Of a DNA stretch of 59,740 bases, positions 43,775-53,180 are shown one piece after another; position 1 is the first letter of the stretch; each line of letters opens with the position of its first letter. The position numbers were made by a program, and so were the translations under genes. Under the pieces are notes generated by a model that was given only the letters and a program-made list of their open reading frames with translations, made no database searches and was not told where the DNA came from. The stretch is taken from positions 1 through 59,740 of the forward strand of contig JACRDG010000005.1 in assembly GCA_016218715.1 (NCBI GenBank). Direction: 5' to 3'. The DNA is from Desulfomonile tiedjei. Its GTDB lineage: Bacteria; Desulfobacterota; Desulfomonilia; Desulfomonilales; Desulfomonilaceae.

Positions 43775-44323
43775 TCAGCCGTTCGCGTCTGTAACCGACA
43801 GGGCCTGAATCAGTTTCTGCAGCTCTCGCATGCTCCCTTTCAGAATCTCAACCACGCGAAATCCTGCCGTGTTTCCGCCTTCATCAGCACCCTCTTCAGT
43901 CCAGCAACACAGCCCTTGAAACACGATCGGGCCAATTTGAAAAAACTCGTCTGCCGGAATGACGAAGGTCTTGATTTCATCAAGTTTCGCATTCAGACCT
44001 CTTGTCCCAACGCCGTCCACCGTGATGTCGCACACCACACCGCGAAGCTCCGGATGTTGGGCTTCATAGATGGGAAGGGGAAAGCCCACGTGGTTTCTCG
44101 GTAAGACACGGAACTCCGCGAGCAGTTCCGGCACGTCTTCAGGTACCGTGGATCGCCGCAAGAGTTCCGAGACGCTGATAGCCTTAGCGTCCACGAGGTC
44201 TCTCAGCAGGCTCCCGAGACCTCTGGCTGTAAGTCTGTATTCCTGCATCAGTTCTTCGTCGGTCATCCCGGATCGGAGATCTCGCAGGATGTCCTTTTCC
44301 GGGGCTGTCTCGCTTCCGGCCAT
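43775..44323 (-). CDS. HTH-PilZ two-domain protein, paralogue 1
   Basis: A 182-aa cytosolic protein. The N-terminus has the short helical module ILRDLRSGMTDEELMQEYRL followed by TARGLGSLLRDLVDAKAIS, resembling a helix-turn-helix. The C-terminal half (about 70-175) is PilZ-like, with GVVCDITVDGVGTRGL; the c-di-GMP R-x3-R is unclear. The same architecture occurs at 53181-53738. ATG 44323 with GAGGAGG 8 nt upstream. Confidence 0.75.
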   Translation of the reverse strand: MAGSETAPEKDILRDLRSGMTDEELMQEYRLTARGLGSLLRDLVDAKAISVSELLRRSTVPEDVPELLAEFRVLPRNHVGFPLPIYEAQHPELRGVVCDITVDGVGTRGLNAKLDEIKTFVIPADEFFQIGPIVFQGLCCWTEEGADEGGNTAGFRVVEILKGSMRELQKLIQALSVTDANG

Positions 44324-44535
44324 GCCGAGTACCTCCTCGATACCGCGACCCGGGTCTTTGGGCACAGTTAGCCGCACTGGAAATTCGGAGTATAGGATCT
44401 GTGCCGAACGATGAATGAAGGGCCGGCCTGCTGTCAAGAGCCAAGGTCTCGGCGAGGTCCCGATGGGCCGACATGGTCATCCTGGTTCGCGGGTACTACA
44501 TTTAACAAAGGGAGCGTCCCGGTGAGGGTTTGAAG

Positions 44536-45105
44536 ATGACCGCAAAGATCGCACTGCAAATGCTGGAGCCCCAGGAGCAAGTCGGGTTGGTGGTGGTAAT
44601 CACCGGCTACGGCAAAGGGAAAACCACGTCAGCACTCGGGATGATACTCCGCTCGGTGGGTTACGGCATGCGTGTCTGTCTCATCCAGTTCATGAAAGGG
44701 GACATGCATGCCGGCGAGTACGAGGGGTTGAAGAAGCTTGCTCCCTATGTGGAGCATCATCTGACTGGTAAAGGCTTCTGCGGCATACAGGGGAATCCGT
44801 ATCCGCACCGCGAGCACCGAGCTAATGCGCAGGAAGCCATTAGCCTGTCCAAAGAGAAGATGCTCTCGGGCGAATTCGACGTCCTCGTATGCGATGAAAT
44901 CAACAACGCCCTGAAACTCAATCTGCTGGACTTGCCCCAGGTGCTCGATCTTATCGAAGGTAAGCCCCCACTCCTGCACCTGGTGCTCACCGGGCGAGAC
45001 GCCCATCCGGACGTGATCGCTCGCGCACACACCGTCTCTGAGGTGAACGAGATCAAACATGCGTATCGGGAAGGAATCGAGCCACAGAAGGGGATAGATT
45101 ACTGA
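44536..45105 (+). CDS. cobA: Cob(I)alamin adenosyltransferase, BtuR/CobA type
   Basis: A 189-aa enzyme that makes adenosylcobalamin. P-loop GYGKGKTTSALGMI (about 24), CLIQFMKGD, VLVCDEINNAL (Walker B) and a final LVLTGRDAHPDVIARA. ATG 44536 is preferred because GGTGAGGG lies 7-8 nt upstream; a TTG at 44530 is too close to it. B12 use fits the B12-binding radical SAM protein in this window. Confidence 0.95.
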   Translation: MTAKIALQMLEPQEQVGLVVVITGYGKGKTTSALGMILRSVGYGMRVCLIQFMKGDMHAGEYEGLKKLAPYVEHHLTGKGFCGIQGNPYPHREHRANAQEAISLSKEKMLSGEFDVLVCDEINNALKLNLLDLPQVLDLIEGKPPLLHLVLTGRDAHPDVIARAHTVSEVNEIKHAYREGIEPQKGIDY

Positions 45106-45240
45106 TAGATGAAAGCGCGTCTCCACGCACGGGCCGGTTGCCAGGTCACGAGGAAACGGACGCAGAGTCTCTTCCGACGCTGCGATGACCTGTTCTCGAG
45201 CCACTCCCTGACTGTCCGGCCAGGCAAGGCCACCCACAGA

Positions 45241-45576
45241 TCAGTCGGGCATTCCGTCATCGATCCACGTGGCGATTTCCTCGATTTCTTCCGTGGAAAG
45301 GTACGGTCCCCGGGAAGGCATTCGTCGAAACCCACCCACATTCCTGCTGAGTATCTTGATCAGATTCGTCTCACGGGCCTTTCCGTTGCCAACCTTGTCC
45401 GGTTCGATGAGCTGCAGATCGAACGGAGCGCTCCGTGCGAGTTGATCCTTGGTCTCCCATCCCAGGCCCCCGTCGTGACTCACTTTCAACGCGGGTGTTC
45501 GGCCGTTCTCCTGTTCCCACTGCTTGATGGATTCGTCCAGAATTTCCTTAATCCGCTTCCAGCCCGTTTCGGCCAT
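45241..45576 (-). CDS. Small protein with a heme-less cytochrome-c-like tail
   Basis: A 111-aa protein with no signal peptide. The end, RMPSRGPYLSTEEIEEIATW plus IDDGMPD, resembles the last helix of c-type cytochrome domains (R-M-P...L-x-x-x-E-I-x-x-I-x-x-W-I-D-x-G), yet there is no CXXCH, so heme is not bound in the usual way. The first half is charged. RBS AGGAGG 8 nt before ATG 45576. No family named. Confidence 0.65.
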   Translation of the reverse strand: MAETGWKRIKEILDESIKQWEQENGRTPALKVSHDGGLGWETKDQLARSAPFDLQLIEPDKVGNGKARETNLIKILSRNVGGFRRMPSRGPYLSTEEIEEIATWIDDGMPD

Positions 45577-45987
45577 CTTCCTAACCTCCTGCCGCGTCTG
45601 CAATTCCCGCGGCAACCACCCTTTGCAGAAAATATGCGCGCGGTCCGGTCGGTTGCCAATTCTCAGGCTCCGGAAGTACTTGCCGAGCGGTCTGCCACCG
45701 AGCGTCCCCGTGGTCCACGGACCGTGGGCGCGGGCATTCTCCAGCACGTGGATGGAACAGAGTGGGGTCCTTATTACTGATTTTCATAAATGCGGTCTTG
45801 CTTGGAGGCTCTGCTCTTGGCTGTTCAGTGGGGCCGGCATCTTGCCGGTCATTCCTCGGGACACAGCCCCGCCCGCGTGCGCGAGCTTGCCTCTGACAGA
45901 ATCATTCTTGACCGGTCGGCCTGCAGTAGGGTACGCTCCAGCAGACTGCAAAACAGGCCATTTCGGCAACCTGACGGGAGTCGTGAA
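45577..45987. other. Divergent intergenic region
   Basis: A 411-bp stretch without a supported gene; it includes the short repeat copy at 45801-45853. Confidence 0.4.
45801..45853. repeat. Dispersed intergenic repeat, partial copy 3
   Basis: Shares GGCTCTGCTCTTGG and TTCAGTGGGGCCGG with copy 2, and the hairpin core CCGGCATCTTGCCGG at 45834-45848. Confidence 0.7.
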
Positions 45988-46350
45988 TTGAAAGAGAGAA
46001 CCGGTGAAAAGGGCGGATGGATCGGCGGGTGGATCGGCTCGTTTCTGTGGTTGCTCCTGTTCGGGATTCTCAGGCTCTATCAGGGCCGGACAGGCCAGGG
46101 CCTGGTGGCAATCGGTCTTTTTGCCGCAGCGCTTGTGTTGATCTTCCGATTCGCGCCGTGGAACAACCCTGAGACGAGGTACTGGAAGCTGCTCGTCCCC
46201 ATTTACGTTGTCTTCCTCATCGCCCTGGGGTCGGTAGTTTGGGCCGAAGGCGGTCCGAGCACACTCGGCCTGCCAAGCTGGTCGATCCTGTGGCTGATAC
46301 CGATCTTCCTGCCGTTCTTGACGATCGGAAACCGACGATGGAACGATTAA
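45988..46350 (+). CDS. Small membrane protein with three or more helices
   Basis: A 120-aa inner-membrane protein: GGWIGSFLWLLLFGILRLYQ, then GLFAAALVLIFRF, VYVVFLIALGSVVWA and ILWLIPIFLPFLTIG. Family not recognised. The start is probably TTG 45988 with GGGAG 7 nt upstream; the frame is open further upstream but that part overlaps a repeat. Confidence 0.65.
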   Translation: MKERTGEKGGWIGGWIGSFLWLLLFGILRLYQGRTGQGLVAIGLFAAALVLIFRFAPWNNPETRYWKLLVPIYVVFLIALGSVVWAEGGPSTLGLPSWSILWLIPIFLPFLTIGNRRWND

Positions 46351-46413
46351 GAGCGCGACTCGCGTTCCGGTCATCCGGATTCATGCGTGCACGTGGTCGA
46401 CGCTACGCGCGGA

Positions 46414-46749
46414 TCAGCCATGTGATTCTCCGACCGGTCCTGGAGCATAGGTTTCCGCAACCTCGTAATGGCTGACGTTTCTGTCGTAATCAATCATCAT
46501 CGCTTGCGCCACCGGGGGAACCACGGCAGCGTCGGGTTTCGGGCCTGCAAACTGCGCAATGGCCTCCATCGACTCCCATACGGTGAGAATGAGGAATTCG
46601 ACCCCTTGAGCGACAGGCCTCTTCAGGATATATGCCCGTACAAACCCGGGAATGGTTGCCAGATGGGGAAATGTGTCCGTCTTGAGATGAGTGACGTAGT
46701 TCTCGGCTTCCTCAGGTTTTGCAATCCCTTTCCAGTGTCTTGCTATCAT
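46414..46749 (-). CDS. Antibiotic-biosynthesis-monooxygenase-like protein
   Basis: A 111-aa ferredoxin-fold (ABM) protein: IARHWKGIAKPEEAENYVTH, PGFVRAYILKRPV, and EFLILTVWESMEAIAQFAG, the core of the family. Usually a dimer with degradative, heme-related or unknown function. ATG 46749 with GAGGAGG upstream. Confidence 0.85.
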   Translation of the reverse strand: MIARHWKGIAKPEEAENYVTHLKTDTFPHLATIPGFVRAYILKRPVAQGVEFLILTVWESMEAIAQFAGPKPDAAVVPPVAQAMMIDYDRNVSHYEVAETYAPGPVGESHG

Positions 46750-46941
46750 GATCGATCGATCCTCCTCTCCCGTAATTTGTGCTGCGAACCCGACTAACTT
46801 GGTGCGGCGGAGCATCGGATACGCTCAATGATTGACCGGCTGCGCGCGGTGAGGTATCCTTCGGCACGCTCGACGCCTGCGGCGACAGCACGAGTCCTCT
46901 TCATCGCAAGCACCGGAGACGCGCGGGCGACGTAGGGGGAT

Positions 46942-47346
46942 ATGATAACAGTAACCGCGGCAATTCTGCTCAAAGACGACAAGGTTTTCATCGCACAGCG
47001 CAAAGCGAGTGATTACCTGCCGTACAAATGGGAGTTTCCCGGAGGAAAGCTCGAACCGGGCGAAACGCCTGAGAAATGCTTGCGACGGGAAATGCGGGAA
47101 GAATTCGGGATCGACGTCTCGGTCAGTGAATTCTTCGGCGAGAGCATCTACCCGTACGAGCGCTTCACCATCAGGCTCCTTGCGTACCTGGTTTCCTGGG
47201 TGAGCGGTGAGCCGACCGCGACCGTACACCAGCAGTACCAATGGGTTCCCATCGAAGCCTTGGGCGACTACGAGTTCTTACCCGCTGATGTGCCCCTCGT
47301 GGACCGCCTGAGAGGAACCGCTGGGGCACTCATGGCAAAGAGCTGA
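46942..47346 (+). CDS. NUDIX (MutT-like) pyrophosphohydrolase
   Basis: A 134-aa enzyme with an intact Nudix box (GGKLEPGETPEKCLRREMRE-EFG, about 33-55), KWEFPGGK before it and the usual short length of MutT/NudG-type enzymes that clean up oxidised nucleotides. Divergent from the ABM gene. Confidence 0.93.
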   Translation: MITVTAAILLKDDKVFIAQRKASDYLPYKWEFPGGKLEPGETPEKCLRREMREEFGIDVSVSEFFGESIYPYERFTIRLLAYLVSWVSGEPTATVHQQYQWVPIEALGDYEFLPADVPLVDRLRGTAGALMAKS

Positions 47347-47380
47347 CCCGGCCGGTCCATCCTCAAAGCATGTCATTGTT

Positions 47381-48076
47381 TCAGCGGGTACCCATGGGGA
47401 CGGTGGTGATACTTCCTGCCCTCACGACCGCTTCCAGCGCGAATTCGATCGCCCTCTTCAAGTCTGCATCCGAAACACGTGACTGGGCCTTTTCCAGCGC
47501 AGCCTTGGCCTCTTCGCCGCCCAGTTGACCGAGCGCGTGCGCTGCTACGTGGCGCATTCGCGTCTCTTCGTTCGGATCGTCGAGCATCTCCCCGAGCGGG
47601 CGTACCGCGGTCGGATCGCGCTTCATTATCAGAGCATCGAGGGCGTACATGTCCTTGCTGTCCCGTGCGATTTGGATTAATTGGCTGACGCTCTTGGCAG
47701 GATAACCTTTCCGGATATCGTCGAGGCGGCGGGACTGAAAAACCGACAGCGACAACGCGAGCACGCACGCGGTCCCAGCCAGCAACAGGCCAAAGCCGAG
47801 GCTTCGCAGTGGAGAAATGTTTTTGCGCCGTGAGAACGCGACGATCGAACCTCCTACGATAAGCGCAATGACCGGAAAGAAAAGCAGGCCGACGCGATGT
47901 ATGACCTCCATGCCGTACATGTCACCGACAAAATGGTTCGGGTACTTGAGGTCGTAAAGGTAGTAGCAAAGTCCGAGAAGGCCCAAAGCGACAAGAGCGA
48001 TGGCAATTGCGTTGGCGATTCCGGATCTCACCGGCGGGGCTGTTCCTCGTACGGGGGCAGCGGTTGGGTCGGTCAT
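47381..48076 (-). CDS. Membrane protein with HEAT-like C-terminal repeats
   Basis: A 231-aa protein with three N-terminal helices (AIALVALGLLGLCYYLYDL; VGLLFFPVIALIVGGSIVA; SLGFGLLLAGTACVLALSL) and a soluble HEAT/PBS-lyase-like repeat domain (MRHVAAHALGQLGGEEAKAA) near 165-215. It is convergent with the NUDIX gene. Function unknown. Confidence 0.75.
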   Translation of the reverse strand: MTDPTAAPVRGTAPPVRSGIANAIAIALVALGLLGLCYYLYDLKYPNHFVGDMYGMEVIHRVGLLFFPVIALIVGGSIVAFSRRKNISPLRSLGFGLLLAGTACVLALSLSVFQSRRLDDIRKGYPAKSVSQLIQIARDSKDMYALDALIMKRDPTAVRPLGEMLDDPNEETRMRHVAAHALGQLGGEEAKAALEKAQSRVSDADLKRAIEFALEAVVRAGSITTVPMGTR

Positions 48077-48374
48077 GGCGCGTCCACCCTTGTCCGGGGA
48101 GCGTTGTCCGCCACAATCGATGCCTCAGAGGCAAGCTCCCCCATGAAACGGGTTTTTCACCTTATATTGAGCGTACCTTACGTTAGCCACTTCGGTCAAC
48201 CATTATCCGGCGGAGACGGTAAGCGACAGCTTATGCTAGGCTGAGCGCAGGCCTGGCACGCACGTCGTTACGAGCGGGGCGCTGCGAGGACCCAGACCTG
48301 TGGCTAATCACGTGGCTTGCACGGCCTAACTCCATAGGGTAGACTTGAGATCCGTCTCTTCTGTTGAGGTGATC
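48077..48374. other. Intergenic, about 300 bp
   Basis: Divergent region between the HEAT-repeat membrane protein and the MFS gene; no strong structure seen. Confidence 0.3.
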
Positions 48375-49973
48375 GTGTCCGACGAAGATCCACACAGGAG
48401 CACTGCCTGGAGCCCTTTGCTGCAGCCTCTGTTCAGGGCTCTGTGGATCGCCGCTACAGTCTCCAATATCGGCACCTGGATGCAAAATGTGGGGGGTGTG
48501 TGGCTCATGACCACCCTCACGACATCGCCGGTGATGGTGGCTCTGATGCAGACAGCCACCAGTCTCCCCGTCTTTCTGGTCGTTCTTCCTGCCGGTGCCC
48601 TGGCAGACATCGTCGACCGCCGAAAAATGCTCCTGGTGACCCAAGGGTGGATGCTCGCCGCGGCCGCGGGGCTCAGCATACTCACGTTCCAGGGCGCAAG
48701 TTCCCCATGGGTTCTCTTGGGGTTCACGTTTGCACTCGGGCTCGGGGCCGCCATGAACATGCCGGTCTGGCAGGCGGTGGTCCCGGGTCTCGTGCCTCCT
48801 CGTGAGCTTCCTGCCGCAGTGACGCTCAATGGAGTTTCGTTCAACATTGCGCGCGCGATCGGTCCGGCGCTGGGAGGAGCGATTGTGGCCTACTCGGGAC
48901 CGGCTGCGGTGTTCCTGCTGAATGCGCTGTCGTTCCTGGGGGTTATCGCTGTCCTCTACCGGTGGCACGGGCCTGATGAGAAGAAGGGCCTGCCAGTGGA
49001 ACATGTGTTGGGCGCGATCCGGGCAGGAACGAGATATGCCGTCAACTCGCCACACCTGCGAGCGGTACTTCTCCGGTGCATCGCTTTCATCGTCTTCGCC
49101 AGCGCATTGTGGGCTCTCATGCCGGTGGTTGCCCGGTACGAGCTGGGTATGGGTTCACGAGGATTCGGCATCCTTTTCGGGTGTATCGGGCTGGGAGCGC
49201 TCATGGGGGCGGCTGTCATGCCGAGGATCGGGCAGGCGCTCTCGCCTGACATGATGGTTACGGTCGGGTCCGCAGTGTTCTGCGTGGCCACGCTCGTCCT
49301 CGCCTACGTGCGCATTACCACGGTGATTTACCTGGCGATGGTGGCGGCGGGAATCGGGTGGATCCTAGCGATGGCGAGCATGACCGTCTCGGCCCAGGTC
49401 ACTGCCCCATCTTGGGTGAGGGCAAGGGCCCTGGCATTTTACACCCTCGCGTTCCAGGGCGGACTGGCGGTTTCCAGCGCTCTCTGGGGCCAGGTTTCCG
49501 CTTACACGAGCACATCCACGGCGCTGCTGGCCGCAGGTATCGGGCTGGCCGCAGGGATGGTGCTCGTCAGGCGGTGGCCCTTGAAGAGCGGCCGCGAGCT
49601 GGACCTGACTCCGTCCCGGCACTGGCCTCACCCGTCCGTGCAGGATGAACCGGAACCCGATGCCGGCCCGATTCTCGTGATGCTGGAGTACCGAATCGAT
49701 GTAAGCACGTGCGACGACTTCGCGCGAGCGATCCACGCGTACGGTCGCATCCGAAAACGAGACGGTGCGACGAGGTGGCGGCTTTTTCGCGACCTGTCCG
49801 ATCCGGGCCGGTACCTGGAGCTGTTTGTCGTCGATTCCTGGGCGGAGCATGTCCGCCAGCACGCGCGCATGGCAGTCGCGGACCGGGAGATCGAAGATCG
49901 CGTGCGGAGTTTCCACATCGGCAATGCCCCGCCCGTTGTCTCGCACTTCATCTACGAACCGTACAAGAAATAG
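48375..49973 (+). CDS. MFS_3-type exporter with C-terminal ABM-like domain
   Basis: A 532-aa exporter. The N-terminal about 410 residues have 10-12 helices: LFRALWIAATVSNIGTWMQN and DIVDRRKMLLVTQ, typical of the MFS_3 (EntS/'transmembrane secretion effector') group. The C-terminal about 100 residues form a soluble ferredoxin-like domain (MLEYRIDVSTCDDFARAIHA; RWRLFRDLSDPGRYLELFVV), usual for this group. The GTG at 48375 has GAGG 5 nt upstream; a TTG at 48345 is less likely. Confidence 0.9.
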   Translation: MSDEDPHRSTAWSPLLQPLFRALWIAATVSNIGTWMQNVGGVWLMTTLTTSPVMVALMQTATSLPVFLVVLPAGALADIVDRRKMLLVTQGWMLAAAAGLSILTFQGASSPWVLLGFTFALGLGAAMNMPVWQAVVPGLVPPRELPAAVTLNGVSFNIARAIGPALGGAIVAYSGPAAVFLLNALSFLGVIAVLYRWHGPDEKKGLPVEHVLGAIRAGTRYAVNSPHLRAVLLRCIAFIVFASALWALMPVVARYELGMGSRGFGILFGCIGLGALMGAAVMPRIGQALSPDMMVTVGSAVFCVATLVLAYVRITTVIYLAMVAAGIGWILAMASMTVSAQVTAPSWVRARALAFYTLAFQGGLAVSSALWGQVSAYTSTSTALLAAGIGLAAGMVLVRRWPLKSGRELDLTPSRHWPHPSVQDEPEPDAGPILVMLEYRIDVSTCDDFARAIHAYGRIRKRDGATRWRLFRDLSDPGRYLELFVVDSWAEHVRQHARMAVADREIEDRVRSFHIGNAPPVVSHFIYEPYKK

Positions 49974-50216
49974 GGCCGATGGCCTGCAACGACGGGACAG
50001 AGCACTCTGGGAACTCTCGTGTGCTTGCATTTCCTTCGTTGTTTGGGCTATAGAGGGCGTCAAGAAAGGTCGTGACTTCTCTTTGGCTTCTGCAACCCTC
50101 CCAACCAGATTCTCAGTCCGAAGGCGACCGCCGGGCTCGATCGCGTTTGCTACCGCCTGCCGTGCGGGTTGTTTGAACGCACGCATTTCTTGCAGCAATC
50201 TCACGGAGCTGTCTTG

Positions 50217-51500
50217 ATGTCCCTTTTCGTGGACCCGGCGCCGGGGAGCTATCGACGATGGTTCATTCTGGTGATGGGGAGTCTCAATTTCGTTATTTCC
50301 ATGTTCTATCGGGGTTCCACCGCGGTGATCAGCCCCGCGCTCATCCGCGACATGGACATGACCGGAGCGCAACTGAGCGATCTCTCTGCGGCATTCTACT
50401 ATGCGTTCGCGCTGAGCCAGTTGCCGCTGGGAGTCGCCTTGGACAGGCTGGGGCCCCGGATCACCATGAGCATCCTTGCTGTGGCGGCCATAGGCGGAGC
50501 GGTCGGATTTGCCGTGGGCCAAACTCCGGGACACCTCGTCGCCGCGAGAGTGCTGCTGGGCATCGGGATGAGCGGGAACTTGATGGTGTTGCTGACTCTG
50601 CTGGCAGCATGGTTCCCGGTGGACCGATTCGCGTTCCTCAGCGGGATGGCCGTGGCGGTGGGGGCCGCGGGAAGTCTGCTCGCAGCCACTCCGCTGGCGA
50701 TGTTGAGCTTGTGGATCGGCTGGCGCGAGAGTTTTCTCGTCTTCGCTGCCGTGAACGCGGCTGTTGTGTTTGCGTTTATTCTCGTGTCGAGAGACCATCC
50801 CCAGGGGCGGCAGCCGAATCCTGGACAGAAGCGGCCGCTTGTCAGAGGGCTGGGCAGGCTCATGCGGATGTACAGCTTCTGGGCCATAGCCCTGGCGAGC
50901 TTCGTCCGTTACGGCTATTTTGGGGCGCTGCAGAGCCTCTGGTTGGGACCGTTCCTGGTCTTCGGTCTGGGCTTGGCAGAAATGGACGCGGGGAATGCGC
51001 TGTTCAGCATGGGCGTAGGTTACATGGTGGGTTTGCCGCTTTCGGGTCAGCTGAGCGATCGGATGCTGCGCAGCCGCAAGAAGGTGGTGCTTCCTACTCT
51101 GATCGCGCTTTGTCTGGTAACGCTGTCGATCGTTGGCTGGAGCGCGGACGTGCCCTTGTGGCTGATTCATTTGACCTTCTTTTGCGTCGGATTGACCTCG
51201 GCCCCGGGTCAAATCCTGTACGCTCACATCAAAGAGTTGTTGCCGCCCGCAATGATTGCCCAGGCAATGACCTCTGTGAACCTGTTCACCACACTCGGGG
51301 TCGGTGCGATGATCCACATGCTGGGCTTTGTTCTGGGAGGTGAACCGTCCGCGCTCGCAGGGCCGGGGAGTTACGCGCCGCTCTGGTATGTGGGAGTGGC
51401 CTCCCTGGCTGCGGTAAGCATACTCTACAGCTTTGTCCCCGACAGCCGTGCGCTTAGACCAGAGGTTGCGGGGCATCGGGAAAGGGGCGGAGCAAGATGA
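50217..51500 (+). CDS. MFS transporter
   Basis: A 427-aa inner-membrane transporter with about 12 helices; loop between helices 2 and 3 reads LGVALDRLGPRITM, a form of the MFS GxLaDrxGrr motif. Similar to nitrate/nitrite or anion/glucarate-type permeases; substrate unknown. The ATG 50217 has GGAG about 8 nt upstream. Same strand as the previous MFS gene but 243 nt away. Confidence 0.88.
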   Translation: MSLFVDPAPGSYRRWFILVMGSLNFVISMFYRGSTAVISPALIRDMDMTGAQLSDLSAAFYYAFALSQLPLGVALDRLGPRITMSILAVAAIGGAVGFAVGQTPGHLVAARVLLGIGMSGNLMVLLTLLAAWFPVDRFAFLSGMAVAVGAAGSLLAATPLAMLSLWIGWRESFLVFAAVNAAVVFAFILVSRDHPQGRQPNPGQKRPLVRGLGRLMRMYSFWAIALASFVRYGYFGALQSLWLGPFLVFGLGLAEMDAGNALFSMGVGYMVGLPLSGQLSDRMLRSRKKVVLPTLIALCLVTLSIVGWSADVPLWLIHLTFFCVGLTSAPGQILYAHIKELLPPAMIAQAMTSVNLFTTLGVGAMIHMLGFVLGGEPSALAGPGSYAPLWYVGVASLAAVSILYSFVPDSRALRPEVAGHRERGGAR

Positions 51501-51730
51501 AGAGCCGTAGTGGGACCGACTGCAGCAATGCGGGAGATTTGTAAAGCCGCCATTGTAAATGCTCGGCACCATAACCGGGAGCGGGATGCTTCGGCGTGGA
51601 AAGGGGCTCGCGTGTTGGGTACGAGCCTCCCACTGGCGTCTCGGGCCCCAAGCGAGTATAATAGTTTTCTGGCCGACGCGCCGCTTCCCAGGCGCATCTG
51701 GAGCCACCGCAAATCAAGGTCGGATGAGAG
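51501..51730. other. Intergenic, 230 bp
   Basis: No gene or clear promoter found; a -10-like TATAAT-type stretch (GTATAATAG) lies near 51657-51664. Confidence 0.3.
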
Positions 51731-53098
51731 ATGACAGAATTAACAGGCGTTGACGTAGTGATCCTCGCGTTCCTGCTCTTGAGTGTGCCGGCGCTGGTGA
51801 GGAAGAGTCTCCGTCGTTCGGGTATCCCGCCGACCCTGTCAGGACTGATCGTGTTCGGTGGCATAGCTTGGGTCGTGTATGCCTTCGCCAGCGAAGACCT
51901 GATGGAGACCTTTTTCAACCTGGCACGAATGGACAGTTGGGGGCATGCGCGCATGGGCCGCGAGGTCCTGATGGGAACTATACCGGACTTCTGGAACGAG
52001 GTCCCTCTGGGCAACAAGGCCTATGTCGTCTATCTGGCATCACTCCATGGAATAGGCGCTTCGGTCTTTTCCGCACGAGCCATCAACGGGTTTGCGGGAT
52101 TTGCCGGCGGCCTGGTGTTGATGCGGTGTCTTTCCATGTTCCGGCCCGTGGGCAAGCGCCCCGTACAACTACTGCTGTTGGCCCTCTTCCTCCCGTCGAC
52201 GGTATTCTGGACGAGTTGCAACATGAAGGAGGGGCTGGTTTACTGGAGCGCGTGCCAGATCCTCGCCGCGTCGTTCTGGGCGCTCAATCGTGAGACAGTA
52301 CTGCGTCCCTCGGTTCTTCTGGCGGTTCTTGTCTGCGGCTTTTTGCGGCCGCACATATGCCTGGCGTGGCTCATATCGGTGTTCTTTGTCGCGCTTTGGG
52401 GTCGCAACAAGCTCGCGAGCCTCGTGGCCCTGGCTGCCGTGCCAGTATTGTTCTCGAGCATGCAGACTCTGGCCCAGACCGATCTCACCTCAATCGAGGG
52501 CTCCTTGGATTTTCTCGAGCAACATGCGGTGGGACTGTCGAAGGCAGGAGAAGAGGTTGGAGGCACCATACCCATCCTATCGGGTCTCTTCGCGATCTTC
52601 TTCCGGCCGTTCATCTGGGAATCCAGGGGGGTGTTCATGGCGCTCTGCTCCATAGAAACCCTGCTGGTGACCTTTCTGCTGTTCCGGTCGTGGATAAAGC
52701 TGACGAAGCTGGAGCGCCGGTCGGTCACTCGCCTGATCCCCATAAGAGCCGCAGCCATGTGTCTTGTCCTGGCGTCGGTGCTGTTCTCCTACATTCCCAA
52801 CGACGGGTTGTTGTCCAGGCAACGGGTCCAGGTGGTACCCGCGATCCTGGCGCTCACGGTGATCCCATTCCTGGTGCGCTACCAGCGGGAGCGCTTCCGA
52901 CGCAATGGGCGGAGGCTTGCATCGCCGGTGAATGAACCGGGGATGGCGGGCCCTCGAGGGGACCCCTCGATGGTTCCCGGCATGAACTATCGGCTGGGGC
53001 TGTCCGGAGGCTCGTGGGGGCACGCAGATTTCGCGTGCGACAAGTTTCGGTCCAGGTTTTCGTCTTGGCGATATGCCTTCCAGGGCAAGGTGAGGTAG
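51731..53098 (+). CDS. Polytopic membrane protein, possibly glycan-related
   Basis: A 455-aa inner-membrane protein with about ten helices and short loops, with a conserved-looking FWTSCNMKEGLVYWSACQIL segment (about 158). The layout recalls O-antigen/exopolysaccharide membrane enzymes, but no motif proves it. The last 70 residues are soluble and basic. RBS weak (GAGAG). Confidence 0.6.
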   Translation: MTELTGVDVVILAFLLLSVPALVRKSLRRSGIPPTLSGLIVFGGIAWVVYAFASEDLMETFFNLARMDSWGHARMGREVLMGTIPDFWNEVPLGNKAYVVYLASLHGIGASVFSARAINGFAGFAGGLVLMRCLSMFRPVGKRPVQLLLLALFLPSTVFWTSCNMKEGLVYWSACQILAASFWALNRETVLRPSVLLAVLVCGFLRPHICLAWLISVFFVALWGRNKLASLVALAAVPVLFSSMQTLAQTDLTSIEGSLDFLEQHAVGLSKAGEEVGGTIPILSGLFAIFFRPFIWESRGVFMALCSIETLLVTFLLFRSWIKLTKLERRSVTRLIPIRAAAMCLVLASVLFSYIPNDGLLSRQRVQVVPAILALTVIPFLVRYQRERFRRNGRRLASPVNEPGMAGPRGDPSMVPGMNYRLGLSGGSWGHADFACDKFRSRFSSWRYAFQGKVR

Positions 53099-53180
53099 CT
53101 CCCAACTTGCCTGTCCGCTTCCGTTTCCCAAGAACCAGTGCCCATGAGTTGCCAATCCTTAAGGTCGGGAACCGCACATC

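Noticed and set aside
49365-51707. 780-aa antisense open frame across two MFS genes
   Set aside because: High-GC antisense shadow with His/Arg/Gln-rich sequence; both MFS genes on the plus strand are clearly real.
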